Origin: RPQJ01 sp963698735
GTDB taxonomy: Bacteria; Pseudomonadota; Gammaproteobacteria; Steroidobacterales; Steroidobacteraceae
Reading direction: 5' to 3'
DNA length: 64,000 bases
Assembly (NCBI GenBank): GCA_963698735.1
Contig: CAVOSA010000024.1
Location: 62,001 to 126,000, forward strand
In this document: positions 25,001-34,134 of the stretch, piece by piece
How the letters are laid out: each line of letters begins with the position of its first letter
How positions within the stretch are numbered: the stretch's first letter is position 1
Notes under the pieces: model-generated
Seen by the model: only the letters and a program-made list of their open reading frames with translations
Databases searched by the model: none
What the model was told of the DNA's origin: nothing
Translations under genes and position numbers: made by a program

Positions 25001-27903
25001 ACCGGCCGCAGCGCGTCCTCGCTCAGGTGCGGCAGCGACGGCTCCGTGAAATCCTCGGACGGCAACACCGTGACTTCGTCTATGGCGGGCGGCTCGTCCG
25101 GCCCGGCTGTCGTCGCGGGCTTCCAGGAGTCACCGAGCGTGAGCTCCGCAGCGTCGGCCAGCCGCGCGAGTTCGGCATCGAGCTGGTGATCGAGCGTCAG
25201 CCAGCCGGCGGTGAGCCGGCTCTGTTCGGGAAAGAAGCCGGTGTTTTCGTCGACGTGTTCGGACACGGTCTCGAGCAGCCGCACCGTGTCGCGCAACAGC
25301 TCGAGGGCGTCGCCGCCGAGGCCGTGCCCGTTGTCGAAGAGCTTGCGAACGTAGTGCTCCATCGGCTCGGCGACCTTGATGCCCTGGCGTGCGCCGGCCG
25401 TCTTGGCGATGCCGCTCAGCGTGTGGCATGCGCGATAGAGCGCCTCCGAGACCGGGTGCGGCGCGACGCCACGCGCGCAACGCTCGAGGAACTGCCGCAC
25501 GACCAGGATGTGGCCGGCGGTCTCCTTGCGGAAGATGTCCCGCAGCACCGGATCCATCCGGGAATCGACTTCGGCGGCTGCTGCGTCGGGCTGGGCGACC
25601 GCGGCCGCCGCGGTAGGCGACGCTGCAGGCGCCGCGACGGCGGGCAAGGCCGCGCCTTCGCGACCCGACAGAGCATCGGCGCGCGCCATGATCCCCGCGA
25701 TGTCGATGCTGGCCGGTGGGCCACCCTCGAGTTCGTCGATGAGCTGCGGCATGGCGGCCACCGCGTCGCGCACGACGAACAGGATTTCCGGCGAGCGCGC
25801 CAGCGTCTGGCTGATGACGCGGTTCAGCAGCGACTCGACGCTCCACGAGAACTCGCCAATGCGTCGCGCGCCGACCATGCGTCCGCTGCCCTTCAGCGTG
25901 TGGAACGCCCGGCGCAGGTCGCGCAGGGCATCGGCATCGAGCGGGTTCTGCTCCCACTGCGGGAACAGCATGTCGAGGCGCGCCACGTTCTCGCGGGCTT
26001 CCTCGACGAACAACTGCAGGAACTCGGGGTCCGCCGTGGTTACCGGCCGTGTTGTCGCAACTGCGGCCGGCGTCGCCGGCACGAACGCGGCGGCAGCCGC
26101 GACTTCGGCCACGGGCTCTGCCGCGGGCAGCGCGCCCCGCGACACTTCCGCCGGCCTTGGCTCGCGCAGCGGAATCACGGGCGCGCCGACCGGCTCCATC
26201 TGCGCGAGCCGCGCGTCCGCCGCATCGAGCATCTGCCATTGATCGGCACGGCCCGCCTGCAGCGTCTCCATGTAGTACTCGACCGCGACGACGGCGTCTG
26301 CCAGCCGCTCGAGGCGCGCCGGGGAGAGTGCCTGCTCGTCGGGCCGCACGATCGTACCGAGCGCGCGGCCAACCCGCTCCATGACTTCCACCGCGCGCTG
26401 CTTGCCCAGCATGAGCAGGCCCGCAGTGATGCCACGCACGAGCTGCGGCACCTGGTCGAGGCCCTGCGCTTCAGCCGGCGCCGACAGGGAATGGGTCACG
26501 GCCTCCTTGATGCGCGCCATGTTCACGATGCACTCGCGCAGGACCGCTTCCTGTACCTGGCGGAACTCCTCGTCCGTGGGTTCGCCGGGGACGGCGCCGG
26601 CCGGCGCCACATCCGGCAGGATCAGCCGCACCAGCTGCCCATCGAGGCTGTCCTCGACGGCAATCAGCGCCGCCGCGATGCTGAGCAGTGCGGTGTCGTC
26701 GGGCGGGATGCGGCGCTCGACGATGGCTTTCAGCGATTCGAGTTCGCCTTCGACATGCGCGCGCAGCGCGCCAAGGCCCAGCACGCCGAGCGTGTCGCTG
26801 ATCTTGCGCAGCATTTCGAGCTGCGGCTCCAGGTCGTCCACCTGCGTGGCGCCCTTGCGCACGAAGATATCCAGCACGTCCTTGACGCGGGTCAGGTCTT
26901 CGCGGATCGCCGCAGCCACCGTGCGCATCAGGCGCACGCTCGGGGCCGACAGCGCTTCGGCCGCATCCTGCGACGTGGCATCGCTGGTGGCGACCATGTC
27001 GTGCAGGCCGAACGACTGGCGCACGTCGCTCACGCGCGGGCCCGCAGCCCTGCTTTGCGCGACGTAATACAGGAGGTTGTTGAGCACCTCGACCGGAGGC
27101 CGGGCGGAATACCGCTGCTCGCCTTCCTGCAGGCGCTTCACTTCGCGGTCGACGTGACCGAGCACGCGCTTCACGGATACGTTGGCGTCGATGCCGCCCG
27201 CCTGCAGGGCTTCGAGCAGCGCGCCCACGACCCACCACAGCTGGAACAGTGGCTGCGTGGACGCCGCCTGCTCGAACTGATGGGCGATGTCGGACAGGTG
27301 ATGCAGGTTCTCGGCGACGCTTTCGCCGCGGATCCAGCCCAGCAACGCGATCTGGAATCGGGGACGCAGGCGCCTGGCGAGGTCCGCCACTTCGCGGTCC
27401 CCGACGGACGGCGACGACGGTCGCGGCTGCTCGTCGGAACGCAGGTTGAGCAGCAGCAGGGTGCCCTCGGACAGCAATGCGCCGCCGCGCACGGCGCGCA
27501 GGTCGTTCAGCAGCGGCAGCAGTACGAGAGGGAGGTCGCGCGCGCCGGTCGCAACGCGCTCGACGTACGCGGGCAACTGCTCCATGGCGCGCATCAGGGC
27601 ATCGAGGCCATCCGAATCCGCGCGGCCTTCACCCGAGTGCGAATCCACGTACAAGGCGACGTATTCCATTTCCTCCGCGAGCAGCGCGCCGCCGTAGACC
27701 TCGGCCAGGCGCAACGCCCCGCGGGCAAGATGGATGTGCGCGGCGAACCGGTGCAGCGCGCCCCTGTCGTCGGGACGTTCCGCGAACGCTTCGAGGGCGA
27801 CGCGCGCTTCGTTGAGTTCGCCAGTGATCTCGCGCGAGATCACCTGCAACGAGGCATGGGCCTCGTCGACAGTCGCGAGCGGCATTGAACCGATGTTGGT
27901 CAC
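22093..27903 (-). CDS. chpA: Hybrid histidine kinase ChpA of the type IV pilus chemosensory system
   Basis: 1,936 residues. It phosphorylates the response regulators PilG and PilH in answer to PilJ. HPt domains with histidine motifs occur at about 666 (FHTLKGSGRM), 828 (CHTLSGIAKT, where the usual lysine after His is serine) and 1066 (LHTLKGGARM); an N-terminal helical region resembles further degenerate HPt modules. A long Pro/Glu-rich linker (about 1140-1330) precedes the dimerisation region, the ATPase domain (N box HMLRNAVVHGLE at about 1524, DDDGAGL, GRGVGMDV), a CheW-like domain, and a C-terminal receiver (about 1810-1936) with the phospho-acceptor in VILLDIEMPRMDG. It lies between pilJ and the CheW-like gene in one operon. 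Confidence 0.95.
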   Translation of the reverse strand: MTNIGSMPLATVDEAHASLQVISREITGELNEARVALEAFAERPDDRGALHRFAAHIHLARGALRLAEVYGGALLAEEMEYVALYVDSHSGEGRADSDGLDALMRAMEQLPAYVERVATGARDLPLVLLPLLNDLRAVRGGALLSEGTLLLLNLRSDEQPRPSSPSVGDREVADLARRLRPRFQIALLGWIRGESVAENLHHLSDIAHQFEQAASTQPLFQLWWVVGALLEALQAGGIDANVSVKRVLGHVDREVKRLQEGEQRYSARPPVEVLNNLLYYVAQSRAAGPRVSDVRQSFGLHDMVATSDATSQDAAEALSAPSVRLMRTVAAAIREDLTRVKDVLDIFVRKGATQVDDLEPQLEMLRKISDTLGVLGLGALRAHVEGELESLKAIVERRIPPDDTALLSIAAALIAVEDSLDGQLVRLILPDVAPAGAVPGEPTDEEFRQVQEAVLRECIVNMARIKEAVTHSLSAPAEAQGLDQVPQLVRGITAGLLMLGKQRAVEVMERVGRALGTIVRPDEQALSPARLERLADAVVAVEYYMETLQAGRADQWQMLDAADARLAQMEPVGAPVIPLREPRPAEVSRGALPAAEPVAEVAAAAAFVPATPAAVATTRPVTTADPEFLQLFVEEARENVARLDMLFPQWEQNPLDADALRDLRRAFHTLKGSGRMVGARRIGEFSWSVESLLNRVISQTLARSPEILFVVRDAVAAMPQLIDELEGGPPASIDIAGIMARADALSGREGAALPAVAAPAASPTAAAAVAQPDAAAAEVDSRMDPVLRDIFRKETAGHILVVRQFLERCARGVAPHPVSEALYRACHTLSGIAKTAGARQGIKVAEPMEHYVRKLFDNGHGLGGDALELLRDTVRLLETVSEHVDENTGFFPEQSRLTAGWLTLDHQLDAELARLADAAELTLGDSWKPATTAGPDEPPAIDEVTVLPSEDFTEPSLPHLSEDALRPVEPDLDHTSPHEVLVEQTDIEPVAVAATPVESFEPHTPELHAPDERLADSAPGEDFDADIAAIFGEEATELLEQSEAAFSRWRADRADRSQVTELKRLLHTLKGGARMAGIRAMGDLSHEVESFLTVIESGAIPGDAGALDVLQASLDELHRMREMANAGQRIPVARDLIQRIRDTAAVRATPAEPATPPPPAPPEAVETAAIETAVSGPEAREFEIIDADVTEFESFESGAIEPVGVEPVVPAELPLEVVEPESEPTRIEEEGIEIVLEAPAEVPAEMPAEAAMAEVEEYLAEVPVEQQVVEVPPAPVEIAAAVVEPARPIEAFVPPAERFVIPAPSEPRSGFEIAAAAHPVLPGREPVAPPERAELARVDADLLDELLNNAGEVSIFRARIEQQMTSIEFNLAELDRTVTRLREQLRKLEMETEAQILHKHQADDVAHRTDFDPLELDRYSNIQQLSRALAESVSDVASIEGLLAQLNRDTQNLLQQQGRVVTEVQNGLMRTRMVPFQRHVQRLTRLLRQAATEAGKKAELVVEGASGELDRQVLERMLPPFEHMLRNAVVHGLESPAERLAAGKPETGRITMKLQREGAEVVITVDDDGAGLNVAAIHAKARQMGLLQPGMELTDEESLQLILEPGFSTADRLTQQAGRGVGMDVVATEVKKLGGALFIESRRGFGARFTIRLPFTLAITQALIVRVHDEMFALPMATVEGVARLTRSEIQRHLDEDPATFDYGGNVYRFQHLGNFVDSGPTILPDTDVALPVILVRAGEHSTALVTDELVGSREIVVKPVGPQIAGIRGISGATILGDGRIVIILDMGTLVRSEWRARSSDSARSVRDDRIFAMVVDDSITVRRVTQRLLERNGMRVLTAKDGVEAMALLQEHVPDVILLDIEMPRMDGYEVAAHVRNDARLVDVPIIMITSRVGDKHRARAIELGVDDYLGKPYQESQLLDAIEPLVIARRRLS

Positions 27904-27921
27904 GCTGGGGCGCCGGACGGA

Positions 27922-30033
27922 TCAGCCCGCGAGGCTGCCGATGCGGCGGATGCGTTCCGTGCCGGTTCCGGCCGGCACGGGAGGCTCTTCCGACTGCAGC
28001 ACCGGGAACTCGCCGCTCAGGCCCGTCATCATCGAGCCCGGCAACCGGAAGCCGGTCACCGACTTGCGCAGCTGTGCAGCGAGCTCCGCGAGCTTGCCGA
28101 TCGATGCGGACGTGGCCGTGGTGCTTTCGGCCGTCTGCGAGCTGATCTCGCGCAGCACCTGCATGTTGCGGGAAATGCTCTGCGACACGCCCGCCTGCTG
28201 CCGCGAACTGGCCGAGATGTTCTGCACGAGGCTCGCGATCTGGTTCGAGACCTGTTCGATCTCCTCGAGCGCGGCGCCGGCGTTCTCGGCGAGCAGCGCC
28301 CCGCCGACGACGTCTGTAGTGGTGCGCTCCATCGAGACGACCGCTTCGTTGGTGTCAGCCTGGATGGTGCGCACGAGCACTTCGATCTGCTTGGTCGCCG
28401 TGGCCGCGCGCTCGGCCAGCCGCTGCACCTCGTCCGCAACGACGGCGAACCCGCGCCCGGCCTCGCCGGCCATCGATGCCTGGATCGACGCATTGAGCGC
28501 GAGGATGTTGGTCTGCTCGGCGATATCGTTGATGAGCTCGACGATGTTGCCGATTTCCTGCGAGCTTTCGCCGAGCCGCTTGATGCGCTTCGAGGTTTCC
28601 TGGATGTTCTCGCGGATCGCGTTCATGCCGTCGATGGTGCGGCGCACGGCATCGCCACCCTTGTGCGCTATGTCCACCGAGTGCCGCGCGACATCGGCCG
28701 AGCGCTCGGCGTTGCCGGACACTTCTTCCGTCGAGGAGGCCATGGCCGCGATCGACTCGGAGGCCGCGCCGATCTGCTTGGACTGGGCGGCGGAGGCCTT
28801 GGCGAGGTGCGTCGAGAGCGCCTGCGTCTGACGCGTTGCGCCGTCGAGCTTGACGGCAGAATCGTTGATCGTCACGACGAGTTCGCGCAACGCCTCGATG
28901 GCGTAGTTGATCGAATCCGCGATTGCGCCCGTGATGTCCTCGGTGACCGTGGCCTGCACGGTGAGGTCGCCGTCGGCGAGGCTCGACAGCTCGTCGAGCA
29001 GCCGCAGGATCGCCTGCTGGTTGCGCTCGTTCTGGCGCGCCTGAAGTTCGCCCGCGTTGCGCACGGCCGCCAGCTCGCGCTGCAGCCAGATCGCCGCGCC
29101 GAGTGCGAGCAGCGTGACGACGCTGAAGAGCAGCGGCAGCCACGGGCTGGCGAGGAAGCCGCCATGGCCGACGGCATTCCTGGCCTCGATCGTGGCAAGG
29201 CCGGCGCTCAACCCGGCGCCGGTCTCGGTGAGGGCATTGCGGGCCGCCTGCATCTGCTCGAGCTGGTCGGCCAGCTTGATCACCGAGCGGACCTGGTCGA
29301 CCTCGGAGCCGAACGCGACGGCCAGCGCCTTGGCGGCGCCAGCCGCATCGGCGGTGGCCGCGGCGATGCCGAGCGTGTTGTCCTGGCCATTCACGCCCGC
29401 CGTCACCTGCGACATGAAATCGAGGCTGTCGGTGAGACGGCGCGAGGCAGCCTCGACCGAGGCGGTGCCGTCTGCGAGCGCCGTGAGGTCCTGGTCGATC
29501 GCCTGCGCGCGCAGCTCGAAACGTTCAAAACTGCGATTGACCGCATCGGGACGGCCCGGCCCCATGGCCTTCAGCACGGCGGCCGCCGTCGACAGCAGCC
29601 GGGGCGTGGATTCGCGGACGCTCGCGGCCGCCGCCTGCGCCTGCAATGCGGCTTCCCGGCCGTCGAGCACCGCCTGCGACTGTTCGAGCAGCGCGGGCCA
29701 GCCGCGCTCGCCGCCCAGCACGCGGGCGCTTGGGGACGACAGCAGCCCGACCGCGGACTTGCCGGCATCGATTTCGTCGATCACGCGCTCCAGGCGGGCG
29801 CGCGAGGCCGCCAGCGCATCGAAAGCCGGTGCGGAGCCGCGCACGGCGGCCCCCGCCTGCAGCGGGATGTTCTGCGACAGGGCCGTGAGCGACGACATGT
29901 GCTCGCGCAGCTGCGCCTGCTGCTGCATCGCCCTTCCGGAAAGCAGCAAGGTTACCGCGGCCAGCAGCGCCGCGACGAGCGCCACGCCGAGCAGCATCGG
30001 CTGCAGCCGGGCGGCGTCGATTCGATTGCTCAT
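27922..30033 (-). CDS. pilJ: Type IV pilus chemoreceptor PilJ
   Basis: 703-residue methyl-accepting chemotaxis protein. The first membrane helix is at about 9-28 and the second at about 290-312 (PWLPLLFSVVTLLALGAAIW), enclosing a large periplasmic PilJ-type helical domain, followed by a cytoplasmic linker and the signalling hairpin with the conserved tip around EQTNILALNASIQASMAGE. It feeds ChpA through the CheW-like proteins PilI and the ChpC-like protein. The start codon lies 34 bp after the pilI stop. Confidence 0.95.
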   Translation of the reverse strand: MSNRIDAARLQPMLLGVALVAALLAAVTLLLSGRAMQQQAQLREHMSSLTALSQNIPLQAGAAVRGSAPAFDALAASRARLERVIDEIDAGKSAVGLLSSPSARVLGGERGWPALLEQSQAVLDGREAALQAQAAAASVRESTPRLLSTAAAVLKAMGPGRPDAVNRSFERFELRAQAIDQDLTALADGTASVEAASRRLTDSLDFMSQVTAGVNGQDNTLGIAAATADAAGAAKALAVAFGSEVDQVRSVIKLADQLEQMQAARNALTETGAGLSAGLATIEARNAVGHGGFLASPWLPLLFSVVTLLALGAAIWLQRELAAVRNAGELQARQNERNQQAILRLLDELSSLADGDLTVQATVTEDITGAIADSINYAIEALRELVVTINDSAVKLDGATRQTQALSTHLAKASAAQSKQIGAASESIAAMASSTEEVSGNAERSADVARHSVDIAHKGGDAVRRTIDGMNAIRENIQETSKRIKRLGESSQEIGNIVELINDIAEQTNILALNASIQASMAGEAGRGFAVVADEVQRLAERAATATKQIEVLVRTIQADTNEAVVSMERTTTDVVGGALLAENAGAALEEIEQVSNQIASLVQNISASSRQQAGVSQSISRNMQVLREISSQTAESTTATSASIGKLAELAAQLRKSVTGFRLPGSMMTGLSGEFPVLQSEEPPVPAGTGTERIRRIGSLAG

Positions 30034-30067
30034 GTCGTCACCATTCTTTTCGTCTCGGGCGTGCGGC

Positions 30068-30637
30068 TCACGAAGCCGCCGCCTGCATGAACTGAGGACT
30101 TTCCAGCAGCGCCCGCACGCTGAACACCGGCCAGACTTCCGCGCCGCGCCGGAACGCGCCGGCGAGATAGCGCTCGCAGCGCAGCAGCGTCGGCGGCAGG
30201 TCGGCCGAGAACTCGCTCTCGAAGAACCGCCGGAACCCCATGACCTCGTCGACCACGAGGCCGGCGGGAATTTCCCGATGATTGGCCAGCAGCACGCGGC
30301 TCGAGCGCGTCACCGACGTCGCACCGGCGCCGAGGAAGGCGCGCAGGTCGATGACCGGAAGCAGCTGGCCGCGAACGTTCGCCAGGCCACGGATCCAGGG
30401 GCGCGCCCCGGGCACGCGGGTGACCGCTGCCGGATACGCAAACACCTCGCGCGTTTCTTCGCGCGCAAGCAGGAAGGCTTCGCCGCCGAGACGGAACGCG
30501 ACGCCGACCCACTCGGCACCCGTAGCGGCCGATTCGGGCTGGCCCTGGGCGGCAACCCGGGCGCGGCGGTCGATCTCCCGCAGCAGTTCGAAGGGGCGCT
30601 CGCGGAGCGATCGGAGGGGCGTGACGCCTGGCTGCAT
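30068..30637 (-). CDS. pilI: CheW-like adaptor PilI
   Basis: 189-residue CheW-domain protein that couples PilJ to ChpA. The segments VGVAFRLGGEAFLL, RGLANVRGQLLPVIDLRAFL and LVVDEVMGFRRF are typical of the fold. The N-terminal 35 residues form a charged extension as in other PilI proteins. It follows pilH by a single base and precedes pilJ, so the order pilG-H-I-J-chpA matches Pseudomonas. Confidence 0.93.
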   Translation of the reverse strand: MQPGVTPLRSLRERPFELLREIDRRARVAAQGQPESAATGAEWVGVAFRLGGEAFLLAREETREVFAYPAAVTRVPGARPWIRGLANVRGQLLPVIDLRAFLGAGATSVTRSSRVLLANHREIPAGLVVDEVMGFRRFFESEFSADLPPTLLRCERYLAGAFRRGAEVWPVFSVRALLESPQFMQAAAS

Positions 30638-30638
30638 G

Positions 30639-31004
30639 TCAGGGAGTGATGGCTGCCTGCGCCTTGCGCACGAGCTGGTCCGTGGTGACGGGCTTCACCA
30701 GGTAGTCGACCGCGCCCTGGCGCAGACCCCAGATACGGTCGGATTCCTGGGCCTTGGACGTGACCATGATGACCGGGATGCTGCGGGTGGACGGGTCGTT
30801 GGCCAGCTCGCGCGTGGCCTGGAACCCGTTGACGCCAGGCATCACGATGTCCATCAGGATCAGGTCGGGGTGCAGTTCGCGTGCGAGACGCAGGCCCTCC
30901 CCGCCATCGGCCGCGGCGGCGGTCGTGAAGCCGTGCAGTTCCAGCGCCTGCTGCATGACGTGAACGTCCGTCGGCGAATCGTCCACGATCAATACGAGTG
31001 CCAC
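30639..31004 (-). CDS. pilH: Response regulator PilH
   Basis: 121-residue stand-alone receiver domain. The acidic pocket is DD at 8-9, the phosphorylation site is Asp52 in LILMDIVMPG, and the conserved lysine lies in LVKPVTTDQL. PilH is the second CheY-like protein of the Pil-Chp pathway, associated with pilus retraction control and PilG antagonism. It lies 24 bp downstream of pilG. Confidence 0.94.
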   Translation of the reverse strand: MALVLIVDDSPTDVHVMQQALELHGFTTAAAADGGEGLRLARELHPDLILMDIVMPGVNGFQATRELANDPSTRSIPVIMVTSKAQESDRIWGLRQGAVDYLVKPVTTDQLVRKAQAAITP

Positions 31005-31028
31005 AGTGAATTCCTCCGCGGGCCGCGC

Positions 31029-31439
31029 TCAGGCGCGATGAACGTGGGTCTCGATCGCGCTCAGCAGTTCTTCGCGCGTGAAGGGCTTGGTGAGGTAGTG
31101 CTCCGACCCCACGATCCGGCCGCGGGCCCGGTCGAAGAGCCCGTCCTTGCTGGACAGCATGATCACCGGGATGCTCTTGAAGACCTTGTTGTGCTTGATC
31201 AGCGAACAGGTCTGGTAGCCGTCGAGTCGCGGCATCATGATGTCCACGAAGACGATGTCTGGCTGGTGGTCGGCCACCTTGGACAGGGCGTCGAAGCCGT
31301 CGACGGCCGTGAAGACTTCGCAACCTTCACGGGCCAGCAGGGTTTCGGCAGTGCGCCGGATGGTCTTGCTGTCGTCGATGACCAGCACCTTGAGGCCGGC
31401 CAGCCTCGGCCGACTGTTGCTGACAGCCGTGTTTTCCAT
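31029..31439 (-). CDS. pilG: Response regulator PilG
   Basis: 136-residue stand-alone receiver with a short N-terminal extension. The acidic pair is DD at 22-23, the phosphorylation site is Asp66 in IVFVDIMMPRLDG, and the lysine lies in LTKPFTREEL. PilG promotes pilus extension and cAMP production in Pseudomonas. It is the first gene of the six-gene Pil-Chp operon; the 175-bp spacer to divergent gshB should hold the operon promoter, but I see no clear -35/-10 pair in it. Confidence 0.94.
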   Translation of the reverse strand: MENTAVSNSRPRLAGLKVLVIDDSKTIRRTAETLLAREGCEVFTAVDGFDALSKVADHQPDIVFVDIMMPRLDGYQTCSLIKHNKVFKSIPVIMLSSKDGLFDRARGRIVGSEHYLTKPFTREELLSAIETHVHRA

Positions 31440-31614
31440 GCGGTCGAACCCTCGAGTGCGAGTGTGCTTGCGTGCGACTGCGACGCTATGCGCGAGGCCA
31501 CCGCTCGCGAAGGCGTTTTAACATATTGGACACCCCCCTGCCATTGGCGGCTTTCGATACCATGACACCCATCACAGTCAACTTCTTGCCGGCCGCCGTC
31601 CGCGTGGAGACCGC

Positions 31615-32592
31615 ATGTCCCTGAAGCCCCTGCGCATCGCCGTCGTCATGGATCCGATCGAGGACATCAAGCCGCGCAAGGACACGACGCTCGCAATGCT
31701 GCTGGCTGCCCAGCGGCGTGGCTGGGAAATCCATTACCTGGAGTTGGCCGGCCTCTGGCTGCGGGACGGCGTGGCGATGGGCCGCGCCCATCCTATCAGC
31801 GTCCGCGAGCACGACACCGACTGGTTTACCCGCGGCGAGCCCGTGGTGACCCGGCTCGGCGAGTTCGACGCCATCCTGATGCGCAAGGACCCGCCCTTCG
31901 ACACCGAGTACATCTATTCCACGTACATCCTCGAACGCGCCCAGGTGCAGGGCGCGCTGGTCGTGAACGGGCCGCAGGGCCTGCGCGACATGAACGAGAA
32001 GGTCTACACGGCCTGGTTCCCGCAATGTTGCGCGCCGACGCTGATCACGCGCGACATGGCCGACATGCACGCGTTCCTGCGCGAGCACGGGCGCGCGGTC
32101 TGCAAACCGCTGTACGGCATGGGCGGGCGCTCGATCTTCGTCATCGACCAGGGCGACAAGAATGCGAACGTGGTCTTCGAAACGCTCACTGAGTACGGCA
32201 CGCGCTACGCGATCGTGCAACGCTATATCCCCGATATCGTGACGACCGGCGACTCGAGAGTGATCCTGGTGGACGGCGAACCCGTGCCTTACGCGCTCGC
32301 GCGCATCCCGACCGACGCGGACAACCGCGGCAACCTGGCCGCCGGCGCCAAGGGCGTCGGGCGCCCGCTCAACGACCGCGACCGCTGGCTGGCAGCCGAG
32401 ATCGGGCCGGCCCTGCGCGAGCGGGGCATGCTCTTCGTCGGCCTCGACGTGATCGGCGGCTTCGTCACCGAAATCAACGTCACGAGCCCGACGGGTGTGC
32501 GCGAAATCGACAAGCAGTTCGGCACCGACATCGCTGGCTCGCTGATGGACGCCATTGCCCGGCGCCTCGAGCCCCGCGGAGGGAGCCGTTGA
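31615..32592 (+). CDS. gshB: Glutathione synthetase
   Basis: 325-residue ATP-grasp enzyme that joins glycine to gamma-glutamylcysteine. Family blocks MDPIEDIKPRKDTTLAMLL, LMRKDPPFDTEYIY, KPLYGMGGRSIF and VTSPTGVREID are present. The ATG at 31615 has a GGAGA ribosome-binding site 5 bp upstream. It is divergent from pilG, as in Pseudomonas, and its stop overlaps the start of the TonB-like gene (TTGA). Confidence 0.97.
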   Translation: MSLKPLRIAVVMDPIEDIKPRKDTTLAMLLAAQRRGWEIHYLELAGLWLRDGVAMGRAHPISVREHDTDWFTRGEPVVTRLGEFDAILMRKDPPFDTEYIYSTYILERAQVQGALVVNGPQGLRDMNEKVYTAWFPQCCAPTLITRDMADMHAFLREHGRAVCKPLYGMGGRSIFVIDQGDKNANVVFETLTEYGTRYAIVQRYIPDIVTTGDSRVILVDGEPVPYALARIPTDADNRGNLAAGAKGVGRPLNDRDRWLAAEIGPALRERGMLFVGLDVIGGFVTEINVTSPTGVREIDKQFGTDIAGSLMDAIARRLEPRGGSR

Positions 32593-33494
32593 CGACTCCG
32601 GCCATCCTGCGGCGCCGGCGTGACCCGGCCGGTGACCGGCTGGCCACCGCCATCTTCGTGGCGGCACTGGTCCACGGGCTGTTCATCCTCGGGGTCCGCT
32701 TCAGTGCCCCGCCGGCGCCTGACACGGCCCTGCCCACGCTCGAGGTCCTGCTCGTCCCGTCCGGTCCGGACGATCCGCAGGCAAACCTGGAGGCCGCCTA
32801 CATCGCGCAGCGTACGCAGAAGGGCACTGGCACCGGCACGGATGCCGGGCGGGCCTCGCTGCCTGAAGCCAGGCCAGTACAGGAAGGAGCGCCGGACGCT
32901 CCCGCCTCGGAACAGGAAGAGCAGGCCCGGCTCTCCGAGCCTGAAGGCGCCGTGTCCGTGCTCGCGCGCCGCGCGCTGGAAGCCGAGCGGCTGGCGACTG
33001 GAGTGGAGCCGCGCAGCGCACCACCGGTGTTCTATGCCCGTCCGACGCCGGCCGTAACGACCGTGGGCCTCAACGCCGCGGTAGCCGACCGCGAACTGCA
33101 CCTGCGCGGCCAGCGCTCGGCCGACGGCAAGCTGCTCGCCGACACGCGCGAATCCGCCATCGCCGCGTACCTGGACGGCTGGAAGCGGCGGGTCGAGCGC
33201 GTCGGCACGCTCAACTTCCCGAACGAGGCCCGTCGCCGGCAACTGTCGGGCAACCCGGTGCTGGAGGTGGCGATCCGCGCCAACGGCACGCTCGAATCCG
33301 TGGTCGTGCGGCGCACCAGCGGCCACCGCGAGCTGGACAACGCCGCGGTCGGCATCGTGCGGCTCGCCGCGCCGTTCGAGCCCTTCTCGAACGCGCTGCG
33401 CGAGCGCTACCCCGTGCTGCGCTTTGCCTACGAGTGGCAATTCATCAACGGACAGCTTGGCGGCGACGGCGCGGTATTCACGCCGGGCCCGTAG
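32589..33494 (+). CDS. Energy transducer TonB family protein
   Basis: 301 residues: cytoplasmic basic N-terminus, one membrane helix (about 18-38), a periplasmic spacer rich in Ala, Pro and Glu, and a C-terminal TonB domain (about 205-300, containing LEVAIRANGTLESVVVRRTSG). It would couple the proton-motive force to outer-membrane receptors such as BtuB, or serve another purpose as in the pseudomonad TonB3 linked to pilus function, which lies beside gshB and the pil genes. No ExbB/ExbD genes are adjacent. The TTG start overlaps the gshB stop by 4 nt. Confidence 0.88.
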   Translation: MTTPAILRRRRDPAGDRLATAIFVAALVHGLFILGVRFSAPPAPDTALPTLEVLLVPSGPDDPQANLEAAYIAQRTQKGTGTGTDAGRASLPEARPVQEGAPDAPASEQEEQARLSEPEGAVSVLARRALEAERLATGVEPRSAPPVFYARPTPAVTTVGLNAAVADRELHLRGQRSADGKLLADTRESAIAAYLDGWKRRVERVGTLNFPNEARRRQLSGNPVLEVAIRANGTLESVVVRRTSGHRELDNAAVGIVRLAAPFEPFSNALRERYPVLRFAYEWQFINGQLGGDGAVFTPGP

Positions 33495-33511
33495 CGCGAT
33501 ACTGTTTCCTC

Positions 33512-34069
33512 GTGAGCTCCTACCTCGTCAACCAGTTCCTGATCGCCATGCCCGCCATGGACGATCCGAACTTCGCCCAGACGGTCACGCTGGTGTGCGA
33601 GCACAGTGAGCGCGGCGCACTGGGCATCGTCATCAACCGCACGCTGCCGATGACGCTGGTCGAGGTGTTCGACCAGCTGGGCCTCGACTCTTCGCGCTCG
33701 CGCGTGGGCGACCAGCCGGTGCTGCGCGGCGGCCCGGTGCAGACAGAGCGCGGCTTCGTGCTGCATTCCCCGGCCGGCAAGTACGAGTCGTCGCTGCCGT
33801 TTTCGGAGCGCATGCACCTGACGACTTCGCGCGACATCCTCGATGCCCTCGCCGCCGGGGAAGGGCCGGACAGTGCCGTGATCGCGCTGGGCTACGCCGG
33901 CTGGGACGCCGGCCAGCTCGAGGACGAGATGTCGCGCAACGCCTGGCTCACGGTGGACGCGGACGAGCGCGTGCTGTTCGCGACACCGGTCGAGCAGCGC
34001 TGGAACGCGGCTGCGCGACTGCTCGGCATCGACCTGCTTTCCCTCAGCAGCGACGCGGGCCACGCCTGA
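33512..34069 (+). CDS. yqgE: YqgE/AlgH family protein
   Basis: 185 residues, single-domain UPF0301 protein of unknown biochemical function, called AlgH in pseudomonads. The family N-terminus LVNQFLIAMPAMDDPNF and the segments GALGIVINR, VLRGGPV and ALGYAGWDAGQLE-E are present. I took the GTG at 33512 because upstream sequence to 33434 runs into the TonB-like gene and is not conserved. It precedes ruvX by 65 bp, the usual yqgE-ruvX pair. Confidence 0.93.
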   Translation: MSSYLVNQFLIAMPAMDDPNFAQTVTLVCEHSERGALGIVINRTLPMTLVEVFDQLGLDSSRSRVGDQPVLRGGPVQTERGFVLHSPAGKYESSLPFSERMHLTTSRDILDALAAGEGPDSAVIALGYAGWDAGQLEDEMSRNAWLTVDADERVLFATPVEQRWNAAARLLGIDLLSLSSDAGHA

Positions 34070-34134
34070 ACCCCATCCACGACGACCCGTCCCTGCCCGC
34101 CGACCCTGGCGGCCGGCCGCCGTCGGGCGAGGTC

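Noticed and set aside
24982..27888. Very long open frame (968 codons) antisense to chpA, with another at 22207-24765
   Set aside because: GC-rich genes commonly leave long antisense frames. The minus strand encodes clear HPt, kinase, CheW and receiver motifs; the plus-strand translations are Arg/His-rich and match nothing.
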